The notes beneath the pieces are model-generated. The model did no database searches, had not been told where the DNA came from, and saw only the letters and a program-made list of their open reading frames with translations. DNA of 64,000 nucleotides from Pseudophaeobacter flagellatus (GTDB lineage: Bacteria > Pseudomonadota > Alphaproteobacteria > Rhodobacterales > Rhodobacteraceae), in the NCBI RefSeq assembly GCF_021228235.1, contig NZ_JAJQRG010000001.1, forward strand, positions 620,001 to 684,000, written 5' to 3'. Position 1 is the first letter of the stretch, and each line of letters starts with the position of its first letter. Shown here piece by piece: positions 1 through 7,650 of the stretch. Both the position numbers and the translations under genes were made by a program.

Positions 1-212
1 CTGGTATGCGGTTGCATGCCATTTATCCTCTGCATCGGCGCGACGCAATTGGCCAGTTGCGCGCATCATAGCCAATCATCGGCAGGGGAACAGAAAAAAT
101 GCGCCCAGTTTCGCCGGATGCGGCGTCTTGTTGGTTTGCGGTTATTGCCAGATGGGCGCAGATCTTTACACTGGTGATGCGTAGCTGCGTATGTTTGAAA
201 CAGGGGATCCAT

Positions 213-827
213 GTGAACCATACCGTTGTATCCAATCCTCCGCTGCATGTCGGGCCCGGGCTATTGTCCGAACCGGGGCGGGCTGTGACTGGCCCCTTGG
301 GGCCTTGGCTGGCTTGGATTACCGCTATTGTCCTGCTGCTGGCAACGCCGCTTTCAGCGCATGAGGTCGAGGACTTCTTTGGCCGCTACAGCGGCACGGC
401 GACGTTCGAAACCGCGACGGGTGAAGAGATTGAACGCGGCATCACCGTTGAAATCGCAGAATCTGGCAAGGGCTTTTCTGTCCAGTGGACAACCATCAGT
501 GAACAGGAAGACGGGCGGCGCAAGGTCAAATCCTATGACGTCTCCTTTCTACCAAGTGATCGCGAAGGGATCTTTGCCGCTGCGATGCAGCGCGACCTCT
601 TTGGCCATGCCGAACAGCACGACCCAATGAAGGGGCGCCCCTATGTCTGGGCCCGCCTAACGGGGGATGTACTGACGGTGTTTTCTATGTTCATCCATCC
701 CAATGGCGACTACGAGATCCAGCAATATGATCGCAGTCTCACAGAGACTGGATTGCATCTGGTGTTCCGGTCGCATCGCAATGGGGTTGCTCTGCGCCAG
801 ATTGAGGTTGATTTGTTGCGCCAATAG
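213..827 (+). CDS. Hypothetical secreted protein
   Basis: Function not recognised. The GTG at 213 is chosen because AGGGG lies seven bases upstream; the frame stays open upstream to 99 but without comparable support. The first 45 or so residues hold a hydrophobic stretch (WLAWITAIVLLLATPLSA) ending in a typical signal-peptidase site before HEVEDFFG, so the mature protein of about 155 residues is probably periplasmic. The mature part (for example FFGRYSGTATFE and MKGRPYVWARLTGD) reads like a small beta-rich domain. No catalytic motif is visible. It stands alone, facing sspB, with a hairpin between the two. Confidence 0.6.
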   Translation: MNHTVVSNPPLHVGPGLLSEPGRAVTGPLGPWLAWITAIVLLLATPLSAHEVEDFFGRYSGTATFETATGEEIERGITVEIAESGKGFSVQWTTISEQEDGRRKVKSYDVSFLPSDREGIFAAAMQRDLFGHAEQHDPMKGRPYVWARLTGDVLTVFSMFIHPNGDYEIQQYDRSLTETGLHLVFRSHRNGVALRQIEVDLLRQ

Positions 828-887
828 GTTGCTGAACCCATCTTGGGGCGGAACTTGCCGATAGAAATTCGCTTTCCGGCAAATAAA

Positions 888-910
888 AACCATGCCTCGC
901 GGGCATGGTT
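888..910 (-). terminator. Hairpin terminator downstream of sspB
   Basis: AACCATGCC and GGCATGGTT form a perfect 9-bp stem around a 5-base loop. Read on the minus strand the stem is followed by TTTT, so it fits an intrinsic terminator for sspB, whose stop is about 120 bases upstream. It also lies 60 bases after the stop of the plus-strand gene. Confidence 0.55.
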
Positions 911-1029
911 CATAGGCAGATGGGGCATTGTCCGCGCAATTGGTGATGGTGCAGTCCGGGGTGACAAGGCGGCGTGATTTCGCCTTGTATTATCAGCGCT
1001 GTAGCGCGCCAAGCCCTGGCCGTAGGGAA

Positions 1030-1500
1030 TTAGTTTTTGCGAAAACTGTCCAAAGACACCACTTCCCCCTCAGAGGAAGTGGGCGGCTCGTCGTCGTGAT
1101 CCTCACCGGTTTCACCCAGAGGGTCGTCATCGTCATCATCGTCATCTTCAGCAGATTCGAAACGAAGCCCGAATTCCACCGATGGATCAACAAAGGTCGC
1201 GATTGAGTCATAGGGAATATACAGCGGCTCTGGCGCATCCCCAAAGTTCAGGGTGATGCCAAAACCATCTTCCCCAACCTCAAGATTGTCATACCAATGC
1301 TGCATCACCACGGTCATTTCACCTGGGTAGCGATCACGCAGCCAATCCGCCAGTTGGGCGTCTGGATGGGTGGTGTCAAAGGTGATGAAGAAGTGATGGT
1401 TGCCCGGCAGGCCTTTGTCCGCGACTTCCTGCAGGACGGTGCGAATGAGGCCGCGCATGGCGGTGTGCATCAGATTTCCGTAGTCGATTTGACGCGACAT
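1030..1500 (-). CDS. sspB: ClpXP adaptor protein SspB (alphaproteobacterial type)
   Basis: The adaptor tethers ssrA-tagged proteins to ClpXP for degradation. The N-terminal 110 residues match the SspB-alpha fold as I recall it (IDYGNLMHTAMRGLIR, then HHFFITFDTTHPD and a strand ending PLYIPYDSIATFVDPSVEFGL). A highly acidic linker with eight consecutive Asp follows, and the chain ends in VVSLDSFRKN, which resembles the short ClpX-binding tail of SspB proteins. I take the ATG at 1500, preceded by AAGGG; a GTG three codons upstream (1509) is possible. It is single-cistron, and its partner RNA gene ssrA is only about 1.7 kb away on the same strand. Confidence 0.88.
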   Translation of the reverse strand: MSRQIDYGNLMHTAMRGLIRTVLQEVADKGLPGNHHFFITFDTTHPDAQLADWLRDRYPGEMTVVMQHWYDNLEVGEDGFGITLNFGDAPEPLYIPYDSIATFVDPSVEFGLRFESAEDDDDDDDDPLGETGEDHDDEPPTSSEGEVVSLDSFRKN

Positions 1501-1649
1501 GAAAGCCACCCTTGTTAAATTGCTGCACCAGCATAGTGAATTCTAGCAGAAACTAAAGGGCAGCCCTACTAGTTTTGTAAATATTTTTGGGGGCCTAGGG
1601 GGCGTTCCCGGACTGGATCTACCCGTTAACCCGTCGGCCCATACCGCGC

Positions 1650-2975
1650 TCATCCTAGCGCGGCTAATCCCTGGCTGGCCGCGTGCACTACGAGGCCGAG
1701 GCCAGCCATGATCAGCAAGAGCCAGAACAGGCGCCCTTTGAGCAGATATGCCAGGGGAGGCGCAGCCAGAACCAGCAACGCCGCCGTCGGATCCCAGCTG
1801 TGCAGGCTGGGCCAGGGCATGGCAAGCGGGCCGGAGCCCAGCACACTGACCTGTTGGAACAGCACATGCAGGGTGAACCAGATCATGAGATTGAAGATCA
1901 CCCCGGTGACCACGGCGGTGATGGATTCCAACGCTGAGGCCAGCCGTGGTTGCGCGGCCAGGCGTTCCACATGCGGCGCTGCGGCAAAAATCCACAGGAA
2001 ACACGGCATGAAGGTTGCCCAGAGTGCAGTGATCCCCGTGGCAAGAAAGAGCGCAACGCCGCCCTGTTTCAACCCGGCCAGCATGGCGACAAACTGGGTG
2101 ACCAGGATCAGCGGTCCCGGCGTGGTCTCTGCCAAACCCAGGGCATCAATCATCTCACCGGCGCTGATCCAGTGATGCTGTTGCACCACCGCCTGGCTCA
2201 TATAGGCGAGCACCGCATAAGCGCCGCCAAAACTGACCACGGCGAGCTTGGCGAAGAACCAGCCGATTCCGGCAAGAAACTCTGCGCCTGCAAGGCTAAG
2301 CAGCACCAGCGGTAGCAGCCAAAGCGTGCCCCAGATCACAAGGCTGCGCAGGCTCTGGGTGGTTGTGTTGTGGCGCGCGGCAGGAGGGGCAAGGGATGGC
2401 GCGGCAGGGGGGGCGGAAAAGGGCGGGGCCGGGCGGCACAGCCCCCAGACTGCGGCAGCAAGGATCACCACTGGAAAGGGCAGCCCAAAGGCAAAGAGCG
2501 CTATAAAGCCCAATCCGGCCAGCCACCAATCCTGGTGCCGTTTCAGGGCCTTATGGCTCAATCTCCACAGTGCTTGCAATACGATGACCACAACTGCGGC
2601 TTTGACGCCAAGAAAGGCGGCCTGCACACCTGGGACACTGCCAAACTGAGCGTAGAGCCAGACCAGTAGCGCAATGACACAGGCACCGGGTAGAACAAAC
2701 AAGAGCCCGGCCAATAGCCCGCCGACCGTGCCGCGCAACCGCCAGCCTGTATAGGTACACAGCTGCATGGCTTCGGGGCCGGGCAGCAACATGCAAAAGG
2801 ACAGTCCGCGCAGGAAGCTGTCTTCGTCCAGCCAGGGGCGCTCTTCGACCAGTTCTCGGTGCATCACTGCGATCTGGGCGGCCGGGCCACCAAAGCTCAA
2901 CAAGCCGATATGGCCAAAGACCCGCCACATCTGCCGCCAAGATACTGTTGTCATGTTCTTCATCCCAGTGCCCAT
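1650..2975 (-). CDS. chrA: Chromate transporter, ChrA family
   Basis: An inner-membrane carrier of the CHR family, which exports chromate. It is about 440 residues long with two homologous halves: the first carries IGLLSFGGPAAQIAVMHRE and the second KLAVVSFGGAYAVLAYM. Each half also has a PGP-type loop (LLPGPEAMQL and ETTPGPLILV), the duplicated pattern expected of long ChrA proteins. Roughly ten to twelve hydrophobic segments are visible. The start is uncertain among ATG 2975, 2963 and 2954; none has a clean ribosome site. It lies between sspB and ssrA, all on the minus strand. The substrate in vivo is inferred from family only. Confidence 0.85.
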   Translation of the reverse strand: MGTGMKNMTTVSWRQMWRVFGHIGLLSFGGPAAQIAVMHRELVEERPWLDEDSFLRGLSFCMLLPGPEAMQLCTYTGWRLRGTVGGLLAGLLFVLPGACVIALLVWLYAQFGSVPGVQAAFLGVKAAVVVIVLQALWRLSHKALKRHQDWWLAGLGFIALFAFGLPFPVVILAAAVWGLCRPAPPFSAPPAAPSLAPPAARHNTTTQSLRSLVIWGTLWLLPLVLLSLAGAEFLAGIGWFFAKLAVVSFGGAYAVLAYMSQAVVQQHHWISAGEMIDALGLAETTPGPLILVTQFVAMLAGLKQGGVALFLATGITALWATFMPCFLWIFAAAPHVERLAAQPRLASALESITAVVTGVIFNLMIWFTLHVLFQQVSVLGSGPLAMPWPSLHSWDPTAALLVLAAPPLAYLLKGRLFWLLLIMAGLGLVVHAASQGLAALG

Positions 2976-3159
2976 CGCGTTTGGGTAAAGAACATCGCTG
3001 TCGTCAAGTCCAGCCCAAAGCCTGCCACGGTCTGAACCAAAGGGGGCAGGCCATGCAAGAGTCGGCGGTACAAACCGATTTAGCAACTTTTCTTGGGGGG
3101 AAGTGCAGGTTTCTGTTGCCAGGTACCTGCGAACCCCGCCTTACGCTGCTAGGCATAAG

Positions 3160-3413
3160 GACTTAATTTTCGGTTTTCCGAACTGCTTACGCAGCCAGGG
3201 CTACCGGAGCACGATTGTCATTTGCAATTGTACAGTTTTCGCCGATAACGGTGGCAGACAGCCGAGACAAAGCTAACCCCTTTAGACGTCCGTCGATCCT
3301 GTTTCGACCCCATGATGCCCAAATGAAGCATGTTTGGTGGAGTCGCCGGGTACCGCCCCCGGGTCCGATCCGTGTATTACGAGCGCATTTATGTCCATAG
3401 TTCCCGAGGGAAC
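3160..3413 (-). ncRNA. ssrA: tmRNA, circularly permuted two-piece form
   Basis: This RNA rescues stalled ribosomes and adds a degradation tag. On the minus strand a frame at 3225-3187 reads ANDNRAPVALAA and then stops, a typical alphaproteobacterial ssrA tag ending in LAA. Upstream, the coding piece begins at about 3311 with GGGGTCGAAACAGGATCGAC, the usual tmRNA 5' end. Its GGGGTC pairs (one G-U) with GACTCC of the acceptor piece, which lies upstream and ends in encoded ACCA at 3335. CCGGG and CCCGG form its T-stem. About 23 bases (3312-3334) separate the pieces and would be excised. The 5' boundary is inferred from the promoter and the 3' boundary is approximate. The product acts with SmpB (not in this window), SspB and ClpXP. 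Confidence 0.9.
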
Positions 3414-3419
3414 ATCTAA

Positions 3420-3448
3420 TATATAGGCCAATACCGGGGGGATTTGAA
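3420..3448 (-). promoter_or_regulatory. Probable sigma-70-type promoter of ssrA
   Basis: On the minus strand TTCAAA (3448-3443) and TATATA (3425-3420) are separated by 17 bases. A start about seven bases downstream, near 3413, would give an acceptor piece of about 79 nt ending at the encoded CCA at 3335. Inferred from spacing and motif only. Confidence 0.5.
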
Positions 3449-3518
3449 GTAGGGATGCAGCATTTTTTGTTTGCGGTTGCGGTTTTCTGTCTGCAGCAAA
3501 AATAGGCCGCGCAGAAAC

Positions 3519-3577
3519 GGGGCCAGCCCCCGCCGGTGCGGAGCACCGGCGCCCCCGGGATATTTGGTGCCAAATGA
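3519..3577 (+). repeat. Intergenic palindromic repeat, copy A
   Basis: The element consists of GGGGCCAGCCCCCG, a variable insert that is itself a hairpin (CCGGTGC and GCACCGG), then CCCCCGGGATATTTG, two variable bases and GCCAAATGAA. Both conserved ends recur in the same order at 38089-38135 on the other strand. It lies between the end of the GntR gene and the ssrA promoter. Its role is unknown; a transcription-end or RNA-processing element is possible. Confidence 0.6.
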
Positions 3578-3621
3578 ATACGGCAGAAAGACAAGGGGGC
3601 AAAGGGGGGGGGCGGCTGCGA

Positions 3622-4347
3622 TCAGGCGGAGCGCGCGTCGAAGATTGTTTTGGCCAGAAAAAGGGTTTCCTGTTCAAGCTGAACAAGACCACTGTCAGCC
3701 GCTAAGCCGTTGCCCGCTGCGATGGCATCCGCGATCCGGATATGCAGGGCGATAATTTTTGCCCGGTCGCGGGCCGAAAATGTTACAATGTTCATCAAGG
3801 GTTGCATGGCCTCGACAGCGCCGGCCAGCTGGTAGGAGAGCACCGGGTTGGCGGCCGCATCCACCAGGGCGCGGTGAAAGGCGACATCCGAGGCGCAAAA
3901 GGCCGCATCCGACAGATCTGGCTGGCTTTGGTGTTGAATTTCTGCCTGCATGATCGCCAGGTGCTCTGCCTTGCGTCTGTGGGCTGCAAGTGGGGCGCAG
4001 GCCCGTTCAAGCGCATAGCGCGCTTCGCAGGCCGTTTCAAAGCTGACGGCGTTCATGCTTAGCAGTAGGGTTGAGGTGGTGATATGCTGCGCATAGGCAT
4101 CCTTAAAATTGAGCCGGTTGACAAAGGCCCCCCCGGTGGCACCACGCTGGGTACGGATCAGCGACTGTGCCGCCAGCCGTTTGAGGGCTTCGCGCACGGT
4201 GGGGCGAGAGACCTGAAACTGCGCGCAGAGCTCGGCCTCTGAAGGTAGGCGCGCATCAACGATCAGATCGCCCTGGATGATGGCATCTTTGATCGCCTTG
4301 GCAATCTGGGCCGATAGGTCGTCGCGGCTTTGTGGGTTGATCTTCAT
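3622..4347 (-). CDS. GntR-family transcriptional regulator with FCD domain
   Basis: A DNA-binding repressor or activator of the FadR subfamily. Residues 10-75 form the winged helix (LPSEAELCAQFQVSRPTVREALKRLAAQSLIRTQRGATGG). Residues 95-230 form the all-helical FCD ligand domain, with the His residues of AFHRALVDA and LHIRIADAI in the places that normally bind a metal and an organic acid. It is divergent from acuI, with two palindromic sites between them, so it probably controls acuI and itself. As I recall, a GntR regulator (DmdR) sits beside dmdA-acuI in other roseobacters and responds to acrylate metabolites. Equivalence here is inference. Confidence 0.85.
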   Translation of the reverse strand: MKINPQSRDDLSAQIAKAIKDAIIQGDLIVDARLPSEAELCAQFQVSRPTVREALKRLAAQSLIRTQRGATGGAFVNRLNFKDAYAQHITTSTLLLSMNAVSFETACEARYALERACAPLAAHRRKAEHLAIMQAEIQHQSQPDLSDAAFCASDVAFHRALVDAAANPVLSYQLAGAVEAMQPLMNIVTFSARDRAKIIALHIRIADAIAAGNGLAADSGLVQLEQETLFLAKTIFDARSA

Positions 4348-4425
4348 GTGCTGCCTCCTTCGGGGGCTTTTCTTTGGCGTGCGGAGGCTGGGGTTGGGGA
4401 GGAAATAGCGGTGCAGCGTGCAAAA

Positions 4426-4442
4426 ATCAATTGTCAGACATT
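4426..4442. promoter_or_regulatory. Candidate GntR operator 1
   Basis: ATCAATTGTCAGACATT contains an imperfect palindrome centred on A4436 (ATTGTC-A-GACATT). Its near-exact inverted copy lies 38 bases away at 4468-4484. TGTC-N-GACA-type palindromes are common operators of FCD-type GntR proteins. The site is in the intergenic region between the regulator and acuI. Confidence 0.6.
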
Positions 4443-4467
4443 AAAGGGTATGGCACAGATTTCAATA

Positions 4468-4484
4468 AATGTCAGACAATTGAT
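4468..4484. promoter_or_regulatory. Candidate GntR operator 2
   Basis: AATGTCAGACAATTGAT is the reverse complement of operator 1 with a single mismatch at the central base. Its core is centred on A4474, 38 bases from the other core. Two sites in this arrangement would allow cooperative binding or looping over both divergent promoters; that is inference. Confidence 0.6.
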
Positions 4485-4570
4485 GCGCGCGGATGCGACT
4501 GGTCCGTAGACTCTGTAATGCCAATTATGTTGCCAAGTACAGGTGGCGCGAAAAATCAGGAGAAAATCAC

Positions 4571-5566
4571 ATGTTCAATGCCCTTATCCTACGCCAAGAC
4601 ACAGACAGCGGCCTTGGGTCCGCTGCGATCGAGCAGATCAGCCTGGATCAGCTGCCCGAGGGGGAGGTCACTGTGGCTGTGGAATATTCGACCGTGAACT
4701 ACAAGGATGGCCTGTGTCTGAGCCCGAAGGGGGGCGGATTGGTGCGTCGCTATCCGCATGTGCCGGGTATTGATTTTGCTGGCACTGTCGAGGCCAGCGA
4801 TGATGAACGCTTCAAGCCGGGGGATAAGGTCGTCCTGACCGGTTGGCGTGTCGGAGAGGCCCACTGGGGCGGCTACAGCCAGAAGGCGCGGGTAAAGGCC
4901 GACTGGTTGGTGCCGCTGCCCGCTGGGCTGGACCCCCGCCAGGCCATGGCAGTGGGTACGGCTGGGCTCACGGCCATGCTGGCCATTATGGCGCTGGAGG
5001 ACCACGGGCTTACACCGGGGCGGGGGCCGGTTCTGGTTACTGGCGCTGCGGGCGGGGTTGGATCGGTTGCGACCGCAATTCTGGCCCATCTTGGCTATGA
5101 GGTGGCGGCGGTGACAGGGCGACCTGAAACCGAAGACTACCTGCGGGGGCTTGGCGCCAGCCGGATTGTGCCACGCGAAGAGCTGAATGAGACGGTGAAG
5201 CGCCCACTGGAAAGCGAGACCTGGGCAGGTTGCATTGATGCTGTGGGGGGGGAGATGCTGGCGCGGGTGCTGGGGCAGATGAAATATGGTGCGTCAGTTG
5301 CGGCGGTGGGGCTGGCCGGTGGTGCGGCGCTGCCGGCAACCGTGATTCCCTTTCTGTTACGCGGGGTGAATTTGCTGGGCATCGATTCCGTGTTGCAGCC
5401 CTACGGCAATCGGACCCGTGCATGGGCGCGGCTGGCAACGGATCTGCCGCTGGACCGGCTGGATGAGATGGTGAAACCGGCCGTTCTGTCGGATCTGCCA
5501 CAACTGGGCGCAGATATCTTGAAGGGGCAGATCAAGGGGCGCATTGTGGTGGATGTAAATGCCTGA
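4571..5566 (+). CDS. acuI: Acrylyl-CoA reductase (NADPH), AcuI/YhdH family
   Basis: This medium-chain dehydrogenase reduces toxic acryloyl-CoA to propionyl-CoA, for example during DMSP or acrylate breakdown. The 331-residue length is normal for the family. The N-terminal part has VNYKDGLCLSPKGG and HVPGIDFAGTVEAS. The NADPH-binding loop VTGAAGGVGSVA is near residue 157, and GGAALPATVIPFLLRGVNLLGIDS is typical of YhdH/AcuI. The ATG at 4571 has AGGAG nine bases upstream. The gene is divergent from the GntR regulator. The DMSP demethylase gene dmdA, often found beside acuI in roseobacters, is not here. Confidence 0.85.
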   Translation: MFNALILRQDTDSGLGSAAIEQISLDQLPEGEVTVAVEYSTVNYKDGLCLSPKGGGLVRRYPHVPGIDFAGTVEASDDERFKPGDKVVLTGWRVGEAHWGGYSQKARVKADWLVPLPAGLDPRQAMAVGTAGLTAMLAIMALEDHGLTPGRGPVLVTGAAGGVGSVATAILAHLGYEVAAVTGRPETEDYLRGLGASRIVPREELNETVKRPLESETWAGCIDAVGGEMLARVLGQMKYGASVAAVGLAGGAALPATVIPFLLRGVNLLGIDSVLQPYGNRTRAWARLATDLPLDRLDEMVKPAVLSDLPQLGADILKGQIKGRIVVDVNA

Positions 5567-5842
5567 GCGGCCTGCGCAGTGGTAGACCCTGATATGGGCC
5601 GGGCAGGGGCAGCAAGTTGCAACTGCGGCGACAGGCTACAGATAAAGGGGGGCAAGTCGGGCAGGTGAAGCAGCTGCTGCCTGCCCCTGGCCAGCCTGTG
5701 ATTGGCCCCGGACCTCCGGTGGCCAGTCTTTCATCGCCCGACGGCAAGAATGCCGGTATCTCCAGACAGAGAGTTCCCGCCAGCCTTGACCTCCCGCCCA
5801 TAGACCTGCATCTCTTTTGCCAAGAATAGTGGGAGAGCATTA

Positions 5843-7066
5843 ATGGCGCTGGATATTGATTTCGTACGCGGGCAGTTTCCTGCCTTTCAAGAACCAAGTT
5901 TGCGGGGGAAGGCCTTTTTTGAAAATGCAGGTGGTTCTTATACCTGTTGCCAGGTGATTGATCGGCTGACCCGATATTACACTCAGCGCAAGGTGCAGCC
6001 CTATGCGCCCTATGAACCGTCCATAACGGCCGGTGCCGAAATGGATGAAGCGCGTCAGCGGCTGGCGGCAATGTTGGGGGTGGCAACAGATGAGCTGAGC
6101 TTTGGCCCATCAACAACCCAGAACACCTATGTTCTGGCCCAGGCCTTTCGCCAGATGCTACGCCCGGGCGAGGCCATTGTCGTGACCAACCAAGATCACG
6201 AAGCAAATACCGGCCCCTGGCGGCGTCTGGCCGAGGACGGAATCGAGATCCGCGAATGGCAGATCGACCCGCAGACCGGGCACCTGGATCCGGCGAAGCT
6301 GGAGGTGCTGTTGGATGAAAAGGTGCGGCTGGTCTGTTTTCCCCATTGTTCCAACGTGGTTGGGGAAATAAATCCGGTGACCGAGATCACTGCAATGTCC
6401 CATGCTGCAGGTGCCTTTGTCTGTGTTGACGGGGTGTCCTATGCGCCACATGGGCTGCCCAATGTGGCGGATCTGGGGCCGGATATCTATCTGTTTTCTG
6501 CCTATAAGACCTTTGGCCCGCATCAAGGGCTGATGGTGATGCGGCGCGAATTGGGGCAATTTCTGCCCAATCAGGCGCATCATTTCAACGGCGACGTACT
6601 TTACAAACGGTTCACCCCGGCAGGGCCGGATCATGCGCAGGTGGCGGCCAGTGCAGGCATGGCAGATTATTTTGATGCGCTATGTGATCATCATGGCGGC
6701 CCCAACAGCGGGGCAGCGGCACGGGCCGGTTTTGTCCATGATCTGATGCGCAGCCATGAGATCGCACTGTTGCAACCGCTGTTGGATGCGGTGAAATCCC
6801 GCAATGATCTGCGGCTGCTTGGCCCAAGTGACGCAGCCCAGCGGGCACCGACCGTGGCACTGGCGTTGAACCGTCCGGCGGAAGCCGTCGCGGCCCAATT
6901 GGCCACGCATGGCATAATGGCAGGCGGCAGCGATTTCTACGCCGGGCGGGCGCTCTCGGCGATGGGGGTGGACCCCGGCGAGGGTGTCTTGCGGTTGAGC
7001 TTCACCCATTACACCAGCGTCGAAGAGATTGCTAAACTGATCGAGGTGCTGGATCAGGTGCTATAA
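5843..7066 (+). CDS. Cysteine desulfurase-like PLP enzyme (aminotransferase class V)
   Basis: A fold-type I PLP enzyme of 407 residues, related to NifS/SufS. Visible landmarks are ENAGGSY near residue 27, DHEAN in the substrate region, VDGVSYAPHGLP at the PLP-contacting Asp, and K222 in FSAYKTFGPHQG as the Schiff-base lysine. The proline and histidine after the lysine and the lack of an obvious C-terminal catalytic Cys loop place it in the 'cysteine desulfurase-like' group rather than with true IscS or SufS, so the substrate is open. GGGAG precedes the ATG. It is probably monocistronic: 276 bases separate it from acuI and about 140 from trgA. Confidence 0.75.
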   Translation: MALDIDFVRGQFPAFQEPSLRGKAFFENAGGSYTCCQVIDRLTRYYTQRKVQPYAPYEPSITAGAEMDEARQRLAAMLGVATDELSFGPSTTQNTYVLAQAFRQMLRPGEAIVVTNQDHEANTGPWRRLAEDGIEIREWQIDPQTGHLDPAKLEVLLDEKVRLVCFPHCSNVVGEINPVTEITAMSHAAGAFVCVDGVSYAPHGLPNVADLGPDIYLFSAYKTFGPHQGLMVMRRELGQFLPNQAHHFNGDVLYKRFTPAGPDHAQVAASAGMADYFDALCDHHGGPNSGAAARAGFVHDLMRSHEIALLQPLLDAVKSRNDLRLLGPSDAAQRAPTVALALNRPAEAVAAQLATHGIMAGGSDFYAGRALSAMGVDPGEGVLRLSFTHYTSVEEIAKLIEVLDQVL

Positions 7067-7209
7067 CGGGCCAAACATCACAGGGCTCATTTCAGTGTAG
7101 TAAAACATCGCTGAGCCAAGACAGGAGGCCGAGACAGGTTCGCTTTGCTCCCCTGGTTCAACTGCCCTGACAACAGCGAAACCTTAGATCTCCAAGGACA
7201 GAGACGCCA

Positions 7210-7650
7210 ATGCCCACAACTGCCCGCCTGACCGCAGCCATTGTTCTGGCGCTGCTCGCCTATCTCGTTTCTGACCAAGTGATTGCTGATATGCCAAAGG
7301 AAACCGACCCTGGCTATTTCTTCCATGTCAACGTGGTGCTGGGCCTGCTGACGGGCTGGATCTACATGGGGCGGCGGGTTGGCCATGGGTTGGTGCCGGC
7401 GCTGAACAACGGGCTGACCGGGATGGCGGTAATGGTGCTTTGGGCGCTGTTCATCCAGGGCGCCTGGGAGATGTTCGACCGGGCCATGCGCAACCGCTAT
7501 GGTGGCCCGTTTGACGCGCTGCTGGCGATCTTCACCCTATCGATCGAGTTTTTCTTTCAGATAGCGACACCTGCGGTTCTATTGCCCTTGGTGATTGGCG
7601 GCTGTCTGGCGGGGATATTGGCCGAGTATGCGCATAAGCGCTGGTCATAA
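7210..7650 (+). CDS. trgA: TrgA family membrane protein (tellurite resistance)
   Basis: A 146-residue protein with four hydrophobic segments (about residues 6-22, 38-58, 72-95 and 115-140). Characteristic stretches are IADMPKETDPGYFFHVN and GWEMFDRAMRNRYGGPFDA-like sequence (here AWEMFDRAMRNRYGGPFDA). In Rhodobacter sphaeroides the trgA-trgB pair next to cysK was described as a tellurite-resistance locus. The identical order here (trgA, trgB, cysK) supports the assignment more strongly than the sequence alone. The molecular activity is not known. Its stop codon touches the trgB start. Confidence 0.8.
   Translation: MPTTARLTAAIVLALLAYLVSDQVIADMPKETDPGYFFHVNVVLGLLTGWIYMGRRVGHGLVPALNNGLTGMAVMVLWALFIQGAWEMFDRAMRNRYGGPFDALLAIFTLSIEFFFQIATPAVLLPLVIGGCLAGILAEYAHKRWS

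Noticed and set aside
3187-3594. Minus-strand open frame of 135 codons ending ANDNRAPVALAA
   Set aside because: Its end is the tmRNA tag frame and its upstream part runs through the acceptor piece and promoter; it is not a protein gene.
5600-5720. GC-rich imperfect repeats upstream of the desulfurase-like gene, considered as an SRP or other structural RNA
   Set aside because: The expected conserved SRP loop residues are not present and the pairing is poor.
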